Assembly: GCF_004364585.1 (NCBI RefSeq)
Contig: NZ_SOAN01000001.1
Coordinates: forward strand, 376,726 to 440,725
DNA length: 64,000 nt
Direction: 5' to 3'
DNA from: Nesterenkonia aurantiaca
Lineage (GTDB): Bacteria > Actinomycetota > Actinomycetes > Actinomycetales > Micrococcaceae
Shown: positions 5,314 through 13,802 of the stretch, one piece after another
How positions within the stretch are numbered: the stretch's first letter is position 1
Layout: each line of letters begins with the position of its first letter
The notes under the pieces: model-generated
Databases searched by the model: none
The model's input: only the letters and a program-made list of their open reading frames with translations
What the model was told of the DNA's origin: nothing
Program-made: the position numbers and the translations under genes

Positions 5314-7917
5314 TCAGCGGGTGGGCGCCGTCTCAGCATCTCTGGCCAGCGGCTGGAGCCCGTCGGCGGGGCCGGCAGCCTCGGGTGCGACCTCGCGCTC
5401 CAGCTGGGCGCCTTCGACGTCGACGTCCGGGATCAGACGGTCCATCCACTTCGGCAGCCACCAGGCGGCAGGCCCGGCCAGGTGCAGCAGCGCAGGCACC
5501 AGCATCAGCCGGACCACGAAGGCATCCAGCAGCACGCCCACAGAGAGCCCCAGCCCCATGGAGGCGATCATCGGGTCATCGGTGAAGACGAATCCGGCGA
5601 AGACCGAGGCCATGATCAGCGCCGCGGCGGTCACCACAGAGCGTCCGGCATGGAGGCCCTGGCGCACGGCGAGCCGTGGCGCGGAGCCGTGGGCATAGGC
5701 CTCACGCATCCCGGAGGCGGTGAAGAGCTGATAGTCCATGGCCAGCCCGAAGAGGATGCCCACCATGAGCACCGGCAGGAAGGTCAGGACCGGGCCCGGC
5801 GTCGTGACGCCGAAGATCTCGCTGAACCAGCCCCACTGGAACACCGCGACGACGATGCCCACGGCGGCGGCGAAGGACCCGACGAAGCCGAGCGTCGCGA
5901 TCACCGGGAGCAGGATCGAGCGGAACACCATGATCATCAGCAGCAGCGAGAGCCCGATGACCAGCGCCAGGTAGAGCGGAAGCGCATCAGAGATCACATC
6001 TGACATGTCGATCTGAGCGGCCGTCATGCCCGCCACGGAGAGCTCGACGTCGGCCGCCTCGGTTCCGGCAAGCGGGTTTCCTTCGCGGAACTCGTGCACC
6101 AGGTTCTCGGTGGACTCGGCGGCCGGCCCTTCCTCGGGGATGATCTGGAAGACGCCGAGCGTGTTCTCGTCATTGAGCGCGGCTGGCACTGCGGCAGCGA
6201 TGTTCTCGTTCTGAAGCAGCGCGGTGCCGATCTCGATCTGGTAGTCCTGCGCCTGGGTGTCATCGAGGCCGGAGGGCAGGTCGGCCAGGACCAGGAGCGG
6301 TCCGTTCACGCCCTGACCGAAGGCCTCCTCGGTGGCGGCGTAGGCCTGGTAGGAGGCTGAGTCCTCGGCGTTGGAGCTGGCGTCGGGCAGGCCCAGGCGC
6401 AGGTCGAAGGTCGGGATGGAGAGCACCCCGAGTCCGATCAGCGCGACGGCGGCGATGCCGATCGCCTTGCCGTGGCCCATCGGTGTGGTGATCTCCTTGG
6501 TGCGCCGTTCCCCGATGTGACGACGTTCCTTGCGACCGAGGATCCTGCGGTCCACCAGGGAGAGCATGGCCGGGGTCATGGTGACTGCCATGAGCACTGC
6601 GATGGCCACACAGGCGGCTGCGACGCTGCCCATCAGGGCCAGGAACGGCAGGCCGGTGACGTTGAGCGCCAGCAGCGCGATCACCACGGTGGCGCCGGCG
6701 AAGACCACGGCATTGCCCGCCGTGCCAGTGGCCAGGGCGATCGACTTGTGGACCGCCATGCCGTCCTTCAGCTGTCGGCGGTGCCGGTGGATGATGAACA
6801 GCGAGTAGTCGATGCCCACAGCGAGTCCCAGCATCAGGCCCAGGATCGGAGTCATGGACATCATGTCGACGACGCCGGAGAACGCCAGCGCGCCGGCAAC
6901 GCCGACTCCGACGCCGATCAGGGCGTTGAGCAGCGGCAGTCCGGCGCCGATGAGCGTGCCGAGCATGATCAGCAGCACGGCTGCGGCGATCATCAGCCCG
7001 ATCAGCTCGGCCACGGAGAACAGGTGCGGGAGCTCGAAGTCGAGGTCGCCGCCGGGAAGGGCCTCGACGCCCTCGATCTGCGCGTCGGTGATGACCTCGG
7101 AGACGGTGGCCAGGTCCTCGGTGCCGATGCCCTCCATGGGCTCGGTGAAGTTGAGCATCAGCACGGCGACATCGCCGTCCTCGGAGACGACCTGAGCCCC
7201 GGAGGAGAGCTCCAGGAGCGCCTCGCCGCGCTCCAGCTCCTCGGCGGCCTCGTTGAGCTCCTCCGCGCCGGCGTCTAGCTCCTCCTCGCCGCCCTCGAGC
7301 TCCTGCTGCGCGGCTTCGAGCTCGGCGCGGCCGGCATCGAGCTCGGACTGCTGCGCCTCGAACTGGGGCTGCGCGGCCTCGTAGATGCCCTGCTCCCGAG
7401 CGTCGGCGATCGCCTGGTCGAGCTGCTCCTGCGCCTGGTCAAGCTGGGCGAATCCGGACTCGATCTCCTCGCGGCCAGATTCCAGCTCTTCACGGTTGGT
7501 CTCGATCTCTTCGCGGCCGGACTCCAGTTCTGACTCACCGGTGGAGATCTCGCTGCGCGCCTCGGCGATCTGCTCCTCGGTGGCGAAGGGGTCGGTGACG
7601 CTGCTGACGATGCCCTCGCCCTCGAGCTCCTCGATGAACTCCGCGACCTGCTCCTCCTGCTCGACGGTGAACGGCTCACCATCGTCGGTGCGCAGGATCG
7701 CCGAAGCGTTGCCGCCGCCGGAGTCCGGCATCTCCTCGACCAGACGGTCGGCGACCGCGGTGGTCTCAAGGTCAGGGAGGGTGATCTGATCCGTCAGCTG
7801 TCCGCCGAAGGCGAGGAAGGAGCTGACGGCGAGGGCGAGCATGGCTAACCAGGCTGCGACGACGGTCTTGGCTCGGCGCGCAGAGAGCATGCCGAGGCGA
7901 TAAAGGAGCTTTGCCAT
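5314..7917 (-). CDS. MMPL/RND-family transporter with extracytoplasmic coiled coil
   Basis: Inner-membrane exporter of 867 residues in the MMPL branch of the RND superfamily. After the first membrane segment (residues 15-38) the protein has a large external loop. Residues about 120-240 of that loop are a Glu/Gln-rich coiled coil built from repeats of the type ELESGREEIE. Two membrane bundles follow. Each carries the Asp-Tyr pair of the family, GIDYSLF in the first half and AMDYQLF in the second, which in studied MmpL proteins takes part in proton coupling. Relatives move lipids, siderophores or drugs; the cargo here is unknown. The TetR gene sits immediately upstream on the same strand and is the likely regulator. 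The C-terminus ends in a short cytosolic tail. Confidence 0.9.
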   Translation of the reverse strand: MAKLLYRLGMLSARRAKTVVAAWLAMLALAVSSFLAFGGQLTDQITLPDLETTAVADRLVEEMPDSGGGNASAILRTDDGEPFTVEQEEQVAEFIEELEGEGIVSSVTDPFATEEQIAEARSEISTGESELESGREEIETNREELESGREEIESGFAQLDQAQEQLDQAIADAREQGIYEAAQPQFEAQQSELDAGRAELEAAQQELEGGEEELDAGAEELNEAAEELERGEALLELSSGAQVVSEDGDVAVLMLNFTEPMEGIGTEDLATVSEVITDAQIEGVEALPGGDLDFELPHLFSVAELIGLMIAAAVLLIMLGTLIGAGLPLLNALIGVGVGVAGALAFSGVVDMMSMTPILGLMLGLAVGIDYSLFIIHRHRRQLKDGMAVHKSIALATGTAGNAVVFAGATVVIALLALNVTGLPFLALMGSVAAACVAIAVLMAVTMTPAMLSLVDRRILGRKERRHIGERRTKEITTPMGHGKAIGIAAVALIGLGVLSIPTFDLRLGLPDASSNAEDSASYQAYAATEEAFGQGVNGPLLVLADLPSGLDDTQAQDYQIEIGTALLQNENIAAAVPAALNDENTLGVFQIIPEEGPAAESTENLVHEFREGNPLAGTEAADVELSVAGMTAAQIDMSDVISDALPLYLALVIGLSLLLMIMVFRSILLPVIATLGFVGSFAAAVGIVVAVFQWGWFSEIFGVTTPGPVLTFLPVLMVGILFGLAMDYQLFTASGMREAYAHGSAPRLAVRQGLHAGRSVVTAAALIMASVFAGFVFTDDPMIASMGLGLSVGVLLDAFVVRLMLVPALLHLAGPAAWWLPKWMDRLIPDVDVEGAQLEREVAPEAAGPADGLQPLARDAETAPTR

Positions 7918-7942
7918 GACACGATCATAAACGGAACGCCGC

Positions 7943-7962
7943 GTCTCGAAATTAGCCGAGAC
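7943..7962. promoter_or_regulatory. Inverted repeat before the MMPL gene, candidate TetR operator
   Basis: GTCTCG and CGAGAC are separated by 8 nt, 26 bp upstream of the MMPL start. This position and size suit a TetR-type operator. The assignment to the neighbouring TetR protein is an inference from proximity. Confidence 0.4.
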
Positions 7963-7998
7963 CTTTATGAAGCCCTGATGTGATCAAGGTCATGGCCG

Positions 7999-8634
7999 CT
8001 AGTTGATCGAGCTGCCGGCCCCGGGACGCATCAGCCCCGTCACGACGACGTCGACGAGGCTCTCCGACCAGCTCAGGCTCGGCGCGGAGCCGGTGAGCAT
8101 CCGGAAGATCAACGGGTCCCCGATCGCGGAGGCGGCCGCGGCGATGTCGACGCCCTCTCGAAGCTCACCGGCTCGTTCGGCCTCCCGCAGACGCTCGGCC
8201 AGCAGGCCGTGATCCCACATGCTCGCCTGCTGCAGCAGCCGCTCGGTCCCCGGATCACCCTGGAGTCCCGCCACCACGAGGCTGCGCGCCATACCGACGT
8301 GGGTGTCGCGGAAGGCCTCGACGAGCATGCCGCGAATCCAGGTCAGACAGTCCGCGCGCAGATCGCCGGTGGAGGGCATGGGCACCAGCTCGATCTCGGC
8401 GTTGCCGGTGAGCATGACCTCCAGCACCACGGCCGCCTTCGACTTCCACCAGCGGTAGATGGTCTGCTTGCTCACCCCTGCCTCGGAGGCGATCGCCTCC
8501 ACGGTGAGCTCCTCGTAGGAGCTCACGCGCAGCAGCCGGGTCGTGGCGTCCAGGACCGCCTGGTGCGAGGCTTCACTGCGCGGACGTCCCCGTCGCGGTT
8601 CTGCGGTGTCGGACCGCTGTGCCTCAGATGCCAT
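7999..8634 (-). CDS. TetR/AcrR-family transcriptional regulator
   Basis: A 211-residue repressor-type protein. A basic leader (RRGRPRSE) precedes the TetR helix-turn-helix at about residues 40-70, with the motif LTVEAIASEAGVSKQTIYRWW. The rest is a helical ligand-binding domain similar to the TetR_C subgroup. Start ATG 8634 is chosen because TACGAT lies 7 nt upstream, and the longer ORF would run into the divergent pabB promoter. The gene is 81 bp upstream of the MMPL exporter in the same direction, the usual arrangement of an efflux pump and its repressor. An 8-bp palindrome, CGATATCG, overlaps its own -10 region and may allow autoregulation. Confidence 0.88.
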   Translation of the reverse strand: MASEAQRSDTAEPRRGRPRSEASHQAVLDATTRLLRVSSYEELTVEAIASEAGVSKQTIYRWWKSKAAVVLEVMLTGNAEIELVPMPSTGDLRADCLTWIRGMLVEAFRDTHVGMARSLVVAGLQGDPGTERLLQQASMWDHGLLAERLREAERAGELREGVDIAAAASAIGDPLIFRMLTGSAPSLSWSESLVDVVVTGLMRPGAGSSIN

Positions 8635-8641
8635 GGGCGAT

Positions 8642-8647
8642 ATCGTA
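8642..8647 (-). promoter_or_regulatory. -10 box TACGAT of the TetR gene, probable leaderless start
   Basis: On the minus strand, TACGAT is 7 nt before ATG 8634. It overlaps the palindrome CGATATCG, a possible operator. No Shine-Dalgarno sequence is seen. Confidence 0.4.
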
Positions 8648-8687
8648 GCGCGCCGAGCCAACCCTCGGCCTGTGCCATCCTTGATCC

Positions 8688-8714
8688 ATGACCGCCGCAC
8701 CAGGGACCCCATGA
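8688..8714 (+). CDS. Possible 8-residue leader peptide coupled to pabB
   Basis: ATG 8688 opens the mini-ORF MTAAPGTP. Its TGA stop (8712-8714) overlaps the pabB start ATG 8711 in an ATGA arrangement. CATCCT, a weak -10 box, lies 6 nt before ATG 8688, as in the leaderless promoters elsewhere in the window. Ribosomes starting at the mRNA end could translate it and restart at pabB, which lacks its own Shine-Dalgarno sequence. It contains no Trp or other attenuation codons. Confidence 0.3.
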   Translation: MTAAPGTP

Positions 8715-10300
8715 GGGCTGCGTCGACCAGCCGGCTGCTGGACCTGGAGGAGCTCGTCCCGGAGTCCGCGCGAAGAGCCCGGGCGCATCAGGCCCGTGAC
8801 TCCGAGGACCTCGCCGCGCAGCTCTTCGCGAGCCTCAACGCCCAGCTTCCCGGCGTTCCGGCGGCGCTGCTGGAGAGCAGCGACCACGCCCGGACCGAGC
8901 AGCCCGCGCGCAGCGCCCACAGCATCCTGGCGTTCTCCTTCGGCGCGCAGGCGGCCACGGTCAGCCACCTGAAGGGTCAGACCAGCGTCACCACGCCCGC
9001 GGGGACCACCGAGGCCCAGCAGCCGTTCTTCAGCTGGCTGGCGGAGAACTGGAGCCGGCCGGCGGACCAGGCGGCCGCGGATGGGGATCCGGATCAGCCC
9101 CCGCGCGACACCCCGCGGTTCGCGCTCGGCTGGGTCGGGTGGCTCGGCTATGAGCTCAAGCGAGAGTCTGGCTCCGCGGACCTGGCCGGCACGGCGCTGG
9201 AGCAGAGCGGTCTGCCCACCCAGGAGGCCAGCCTGTTCCGCGCCACGCACGCCGTGGTGATCCACCATGGCACGGGACAGCTGGAGCTCCAGTGCCTGGA
9301 CCCGAGCACGGAGTCCGACTGGGAGGAACAGGTGATCCGGGCATTGGCCCGACCGGTGCCGGCGGGGAGCGCCGCGAGGCGGGTCGACGGAAGCGACGCC
9401 GCACCTCAGGGGACTGCGGCAGTACAGGACGTCGCGGTCAGGGATTCCCGCAGCACCTATCTCGCGGCGATCCAGGCGGCCAAGCGAGAAATCACCGCGG
9501 GCAACAGCTACGAGGTCTGTCTGACCACGGCGGTCACCGGAACCCTGGCACCGGGTCACGCGTCCGGCGTCGACCTCTTCGCCGTTCTTCGTGCCCGCAA
9601 CCGGGCCCCCTTCACCGCGTTCCTGAGCAACGGAGAGACCGAGATCCTCTCCACCTCCCCGGAACGGTTCCTCAGCGTCAGCGCGGGCGGCACGGTGCGC
9701 TCGGAGCCGATCAAGGGCACCAGACCTCGCGGGGACACCACCGCAGCGGACCGTGCCATGATCGAGGATCTGCGCACCCACCCCAAGGACCGGGCGGAGA
9801 ACGTGATGATCGCGGACCTGGTGCGCAACGACCTCTCGATCCACGCCGTACCGGGCAGCCTGCGCACGGAACGGCTCTGCGCGGTGGAGACCTACCCCAG
9901 CGTGCACCAGCTGGTCTCCACGGTCAGCGCTCAGATTCCGGATGAGGTCCCGCGGGCTCGGGTCGTCGCCGACGCCTTCCCGCCCGGGTCGATGACCGGA
10001 GCCCCGAAGATCTCCACCATGGAGATCCTGCAGCGTCTGGAGACGGGGGCGCGCGGACCCTATTCGGGGGTGGCGGGGTATTTCAGTACGAACGGCGCCG
10101 CCGACCTTGCGGTGCTGATTCGCACCGCGGTGCTCACCGGGACGCCCGGGGCCCGCCAGCTCCACCTGGGTCTGGGCGGGGCCATCACCGCCGATTCCGA
10201 CCCTGCGGAGGAGTGGGAGGAGATCCGCACCAAGTCCCGCGGGGTGCTGGAGGCCCTCGGCGCGACGTTCCCGGACTCTGCGCCCGAAGCTAGTCGGTGA
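8711..10300 (+). CDS. pabB: Aminodeoxychorismate synthase component I
   Basis: Chorismate-utilising enzyme of 529 residues that makes 4-amino-4-deoxychorismate for p-aminobenzoate and folate synthesis, working with a glutamine amidotransferase. The chorismate-binding domain fills the C-terminal half. The motif PIKGTRPRG near residue 333 has the lysine that marks PabB; TrpE proteins have alanine there. DLVRNDLS, FPPGSMTGAPK and GPYSGVAGY follow as expected. The N-terminal part (GWVGWLGYELK) is the companion domain. No PabA domain is fused and none is adjacent, so the amidotransferase must be elsewhere. A pabC-like lyase lies 2.5 kb downstream. Start 8711 is supported by overlap with a short upstream ORF. 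The 3' end overlaps the convergent lipoprotein gene by 11 bp. Confidence 0.87.
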   Translation: MRAASTSRLLDLEELVPESARRARAHQARDSEDLAAQLFASLNAQLPGVPAALLESSDHARTEQPARSAHSILAFSFGAQAATVSHLKGQTSVTTPAGTTEAQQPFFSWLAENWSRPADQAAADGDPDQPPRDTPRFALGWVGWLGYELKRESGSADLAGTALEQSGLPTQEASLFRATHAVVIHHGTGQLELQCLDPSTESDWEEQVIRALARPVPAGSAARRVDGSDAAPQGTAAVQDVAVRDSRSTYLAAIQAAKREITAGNSYEVCLTTAVTGTLAPGHASGVDLFAVLRARNRAPFTAFLSNGETEILSTSPERFLSVSAGGTVRSEPIKGTRPRGDTTAADRAMIEDLRTHPKDRAENVMIADLVRNDLSIHAVPGSLRTERLCAVETYPSVHQLVSTVSAQIPDEVPRARVVADAFPPGSMTGAPKISTMEILQRLETGARGPYSGVAGYFSTNGAADLAVLIRTAVLTGTPGARQLHLGLGGAITADSDPAEEWEEIRTKSRGVLEALGATFPDSAPEASR

Positions 10301-11153
10301 GCTCGTGATCGAAGGTCGCGAGCTTCTCCGCCTGGCTCTCCACGATCTCCTCGAACGTCTCGGCATCCATGTTCGCGGCGCTGACCATCAGCAGGTGCCT
10401 GCCGTAGTCCTTGCTGGCTGAGAAGCCAAGGACCTCCACCATGGACTCGCCGTCGTAGACCTCCATCTCCAGCTCGAGTCCGCGGAAGTCATGGGCCTCG
10501 AAAGCCTCGAAGTCCACCGAGTCGGTCTCTGCCTGAAGCGGCTGTCCGGTGCAGGCCTCGACGACCCGGTCCCAGACGGCACTTGAATTCGGCCGGTCCT
10601 CAAGGCCGAGCATCCATACATAGAGGCTCTCGGTGCGATCGGCGAGCTCGTGCTGGTACTCCTGGACCACGCCGCGCTCCGGGCTGTCCCCGATGAGGTC
10701 CGCGTTGATCCGGTCCATGGCAGATGTGCACTCGCCCTCACCGAAGCTCTCGGTGTAGACCTCTGCGGTCGCGCCGAGCTGGTCCTGGAAGAAGTCCAGT
10801 CCGGTCAGCGTGGAGTGGCTGTCCGGGGTGAACGGGAGCTCTGACTCGGTGAGCAGGATCTGCGCGATCTCGCGCTGCGTGAGCAGCTCCTCGGGCCCCG
10901 ACTCGGTGGCCTCTTCGGCGCTGCCGCCCTCCGGATCTCCGGCGTCCTGATCTGCAGAACTCTGGCCGGCGGTCTCCGCGCTCTCCGCGGAGACGGCACT
11001 GAGCCCTGCGGCATCCTGTGCCTGGCCCAGATCCTCGGAATCCGAGGAACAGGCCGTGGCGGACAGCGTCGCTGCGGCGATCATGCCGAGCAGGCCCGCG
11101 GTCCGGGTCGCGGAAGGCGCTGCTCGGCGAGCCGTCGAACGCAATCCGCTCAT
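10290..11153 (-). CDS. Lipoprotein of unknown function
   Basis: Exported lipoprotein of 287 residues with a basic leader, a hydrophobic stretch and the lipobox SATAC (Cys about residue 35). A Ser/Glu/Ala-rich linker follows, then a mixed alpha/beta domain with two cysteines (GECTSAM and VEACTGQ) that could form a disulfide. The size and cysteine spacing recall the extracellular sensor-like lipoproteins common in actinobacteria, but I do not recognise a named family. Its stop overlaps the pabB end by 11 bp in the convergent direction. No operon partner is visible. Confidence 0.75.
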   Translation of the reverse strand: MSGLRSTARRAAPSATRTAGLLGMIAAATLSATACSSDSEDLGQAQDAAGLSAVSAESAETAGQSSADQDAGDPEGGSAEEATESGPEELLTQREIAQILLTESELPFTPDSHSTLTGLDFFQDQLGATAEVYTESFGEGECTSAMDRINADLIGDSPERGVVQEYQHELADRTESLYVWMLGLEDRPNSSAVWDRVVEACTGQPLQAETDSVDFEAFEAHDFRGLELEMEVYDGESMVEVLGFSASKDYGRHLLMVSAANMDAETFEEIVESQAEKLATFDHELTD

Positions 11154-11247
11154 GTTTCCTCAGGTCTGATCGGCGCTGGGTGGATGGGCTCCGGAGGGGG
11201 CTCCGGCGTCCTGGGCAGAGAGTATATATGCTCGTCTATCCGGGGCT

Positions 11248-12738
11248 CTACTGCAGCCCGGAGGTGAGCCGGAAGGTGTTGTCCAGGTAGCGCACGTGCC
11301 AAGGCCTGCGCGACCACTCCTGAAGGTCAAGCTCGGTGGAGAGCAGGAGATATCGCGTGAAGACCTCCTCGATCTCGGCGACCTTCTCCACGTCGACGAT
11401 CATCAGCGTGACCTCCAGGTTCAGCGAGAACGAGCGCATGTCCATGTTTGAGGAGCCCAGGACCGCGACGTGGTCATCGATGATCATGAACTTCGCGTGC
11501 AGTACGTCGGGATCCGGGTAGCGGAAGATGCGCACCCCGGCCTCGAGCAGGATCTGGTAGTAGGACTGCTGGGCGTGCTGGACGGTGAACTGATCGGCCT
11601 TCTTCGAGACCAGCACGAGGACCTCGACATCACGGTGCGCCGCATTGGTGAGCGCATAGAGCAACGAATCGTCGGGGACCAGGTACGGCGTGGAGATGAT
11701 GATCCGGTCCGTGGCCTGGTAGATCAGGTCGTTGAAGAGCCGCAGGTTGTTCTCATCCGGGAACCCCGGACCCGAGGGGACCACCTGGACCAGCGAGCCG
11801 CCTGAGGCGGCCTCATCGGCCTCCAGGTCCACCAGCAGCTTCTCACCGAGGTTCTCGTTGGTCTCGGCGTACCAGTCGGAGGCGAAGACGATGTCGAGGC
11901 CGGTCACCGCGGGGCCGGTGAGCACCACGTTGAGCTCGACCCAACGCCGGCCCATGCGGACGGCGGCGGGTCGCTGGTAGTGCGGTTCGATCAGGTTCGT
12001 GGAGCCGGTGAGCGCGGTGATGCCGTCGATCACCACGATCTTGCGGTGGTTGCGCAGATCCAGCCGGGAGAAGCGCCGGCGCAGCGGACGAATCGGAAGC
12101 ACCCGGTGCCATTCGATCTTGGAACCGCGCAGCCTGCGCTTGAGCCGACGGTAGCCCTTGACCCGTGCCGTGCCGAGATGGTCGTAGAGGAAACGCACCT
12201 TGACCCCGCGCTCGGCCGCGCGCTCCATGGCGTCTAGCACCGGGCCGGCGTACTCGCGGTCGTCCCCGACGATGTAGAAGAGCACATGGACGTACTCCCG
12301 GGCCTCATCGATCTGATCGACGAGCCAGGTGAAGGACGCCTTATAGTCCGTGATCAGCGTGAGCTGGTTCCCCTCCTGGATGGGGAAGGCGCCGAGATTG
12401 CGGTTGAGCACCACGGTGGCGCTGAGCTGCTCATGCTCACGCAGCTGGTCCGAGAGCTCCATCTGACTGGTGGCCTGCAGCAGCGCGGCATTCATCCGTC
12501 GCTGACGCTCCTGCCGACGGGAGGAGAGCTTGCTGCGACCGAAGAGCAGGAACAGCGGCAACCCGATCGCCGGGATGAAGAAGATCGCCAGCAGCCAGGC
12601 CATCGCCGTGTTGGGGCGGCGATTGGAGGGGATGATGCCGATCACGGCCACCCGGACGCCGATCTCGAACACGAGGATGCCCAGGAGGATCCCCTGCGGC
12701 AGGGAGTCCAGTCCCAACCCGCTAAATGGCCACAGCAA
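11248..12738 (-). CDS. cls: Cardiolipin synthase, phospholipase D family
   Basis: Membrane enzyme of 496 residues that condenses phosphatidylglycerol into cardiolipin. Two N-terminal membrane segments (residues about 8-30 and 40-62; the PLDc_N region NRRPNTAMAWLL) precede two phospholipase D domains. The catalytic HKD motifs are HRKIVVID near 232 and HAKFMIID near 415, each followed by the usual G-S-x-N (GSTNLIEP, GSSNMDMRS). The length is normal for bacterial Cls. The start is TTG 12738: GGAGGG lies 6 nt upstream, and no ATG in this frame fits. It is a single transcription unit. Confidence 0.92.
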   Translation of the reverse strand: MLWPFSGLGLDSLPQGILLGILVFEIGVRVAVIGIIPSNRRPNTAMAWLLAIFFIPAIGLPLFLLFGRSKLSSRRQERQRRMNAALLQATSQMELSDQLREHEQLSATVVLNRNLGAFPIQEGNQLTLITDYKASFTWLVDQIDEAREYVHVLFYIVGDDREYAGPVLDAMERAAERGVKVRFLYDHLGTARVKGYRRLKRRLRGSKIEWHRVLPIRPLRRRFSRLDLRNHRKIVVIDGITALTGSTNLIEPHYQRPAAVRMGRRWVELNVVLTGPAVTGLDIVFASDWYAETNENLGEKLLVDLEADEAASGGSLVQVVPSGPGFPDENNLRLFNDLIYQATDRIIISTPYLVPDDSLLYALTNAAHRDVEVLVLVSKKADQFTVQHAQQSYYQILLEAGVRIFRYPDPDVLHAKFMIIDDHVAVLGSSNMDMRSFSLNLEVTLMIVDVEKVAEIEEVFTRYLLLSTELDLQEWSRRPWHVRYLDNTFRLTSGLQ

Positions 12739-12816
12739 CGCATACCCTCCAAGGTGTTCTGAGACAGCCTACTGGGTCTGCCCCTGCCGATCACCGCTGG
12801 CGGCCCACTCAGGGGC

Positions 12817-12822
12817 TAGGCT
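12817..12822 (+). promoter_or_regulatory. -10 box TAGGCT, probable leaderless start
   Basis: TAGGCT is 6 nt before ATG 12829, and no Shine-Dalgarno sequence is present. Confidence 0.45.
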
Positions 12823-12828
12823 GTAGCC

Positions 12829-13785
12829 ATGGCTGAGCACTTTCGTGATGACTCTGTGGCCGCCGTCGCCGTACGGATCGACGCCGAACACCCCACCGGT
12901 GCGGTCTTTGACCCGCACCAGCCCCAGCTGCGGATCACCGACCTCGGTGCCATTCGCGGGGACGGGATATTCGAGACGATGTTCGCCGTGAACGGCACGC
13001 CGCGAAAGCTCGACGCACACCTGGCCCGACTGCGCCGCTCCGCCGGCATCCTTGACATCGGCATCCCCCCGGCGGACTCCTGGGAGGCCGCCATCGGGCT
13101 GGGCCTCGAGGAGTACCGCGCCCGGGGCGGGGTGCCCGAGGAGCTCGCGGTCAAGCTCGTGGCCACCCGAGGCGTGGAGGGCGAACCGGCCTCCGAGGAT
13201 CCAGCCTTCGCCGGCACCTACTGGCTAATGCTGACTCCGGTGGCTGAGAGCATGCGGTCCAACCGCGGCAAGCCGCTGGCTGTGACGCTGCTCGACCGCG
13301 GCTACGACTCCACCGCCGCCGAACGGGCGCCCTGGCTGGTGCTCGGCGCCAAGACCCTGAGCTACGCGGTGAACATGGCGGCGTTGCGCCACGCCGACGC
13401 TGGCGGTTACGACGACGTCATCTTCACCACCTCCGACGGCCAGGTGCTCGAGGGCCCGACCTCCACGGTGCTGATCGCGAAGGCGGGCGCCGAGGGTGAG
13501 CCGCCGACGCTGATCACCCCGGTGCTGGAGACCGGCATCCTGCCGGGCACCACCCAGGGAGCGATCTTCACCGCGGCCGAGCGGGCCGGCTGGAAGCTCG
13601 GCTACGGGCCGCTGACCCCGGAGGACCTCTATGCGGCGGACCATCTGTGGCTGCTGTCCTCGGTGCGACTGGCTGCTCCGGTGAACCGGATCGATGAGCA
13701 TGAGCTCGCCGTGAACCCGGAGCTCACCGCGGCGCTGAACAGCTTCCTCGACCAGGACCTGCCGGTCAACCACCCGCTGGACTGA
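12829..13785 (+). CDS. pabC: Class IV aminotransferase, probable aminodeoxychorismate lyase
   Basis: PLP-dependent fold-type IV enzyme of 318 residues. Near the N-terminus RGDGIFETMF is the family start; LGAKTLSYAVNM carries the PLP lysine. GYDDVIFTTSDGQVLEGPTSTVLI and ETGILPGTTQGAIF are the conserved substrate and phosphate-binding segments. The presence of pabB 2.5 kb away makes 4-amino-4-deoxychorismate lyase (p-aminobenzoate formation) the best guess; branched-chain or D-amino acid aminotransferase activity cannot be excluded from sequence alone. It is monocistronic with a probable leaderless promoter and converges with the nitrilase gene. Confidence 0.8.
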   Translation: MAEHFRDDSVAAVAVRIDAEHPTGAVFDPHQPQLRITDLGAIRGDGIFETMFAVNGTPRKLDAHLARLRRSAGILDIGIPPADSWEAAIGLGLEEYRARGGVPEELAVKLVATRGVEGEPASEDPAFAGTYWLMLTPVAESMRSNRGKPLAVTLLDRGYDSTAAERAPWLVLGAKTLSYAVNMAALRHADAGGYDDVIFTTSDGQVLEGPTSTVLIAKAGAEGEPPTLITPVLETGILPGTTQGAIFTAAERAGWKLGYGPLTPEDLYAADHLWLLSSVRLAAPVNRIDEHELAVNPELTAALNSFLDQDLPVNHPLD

Positions 13786-13802
13786 GCTGCGCGCCCTGGG
13801 CG

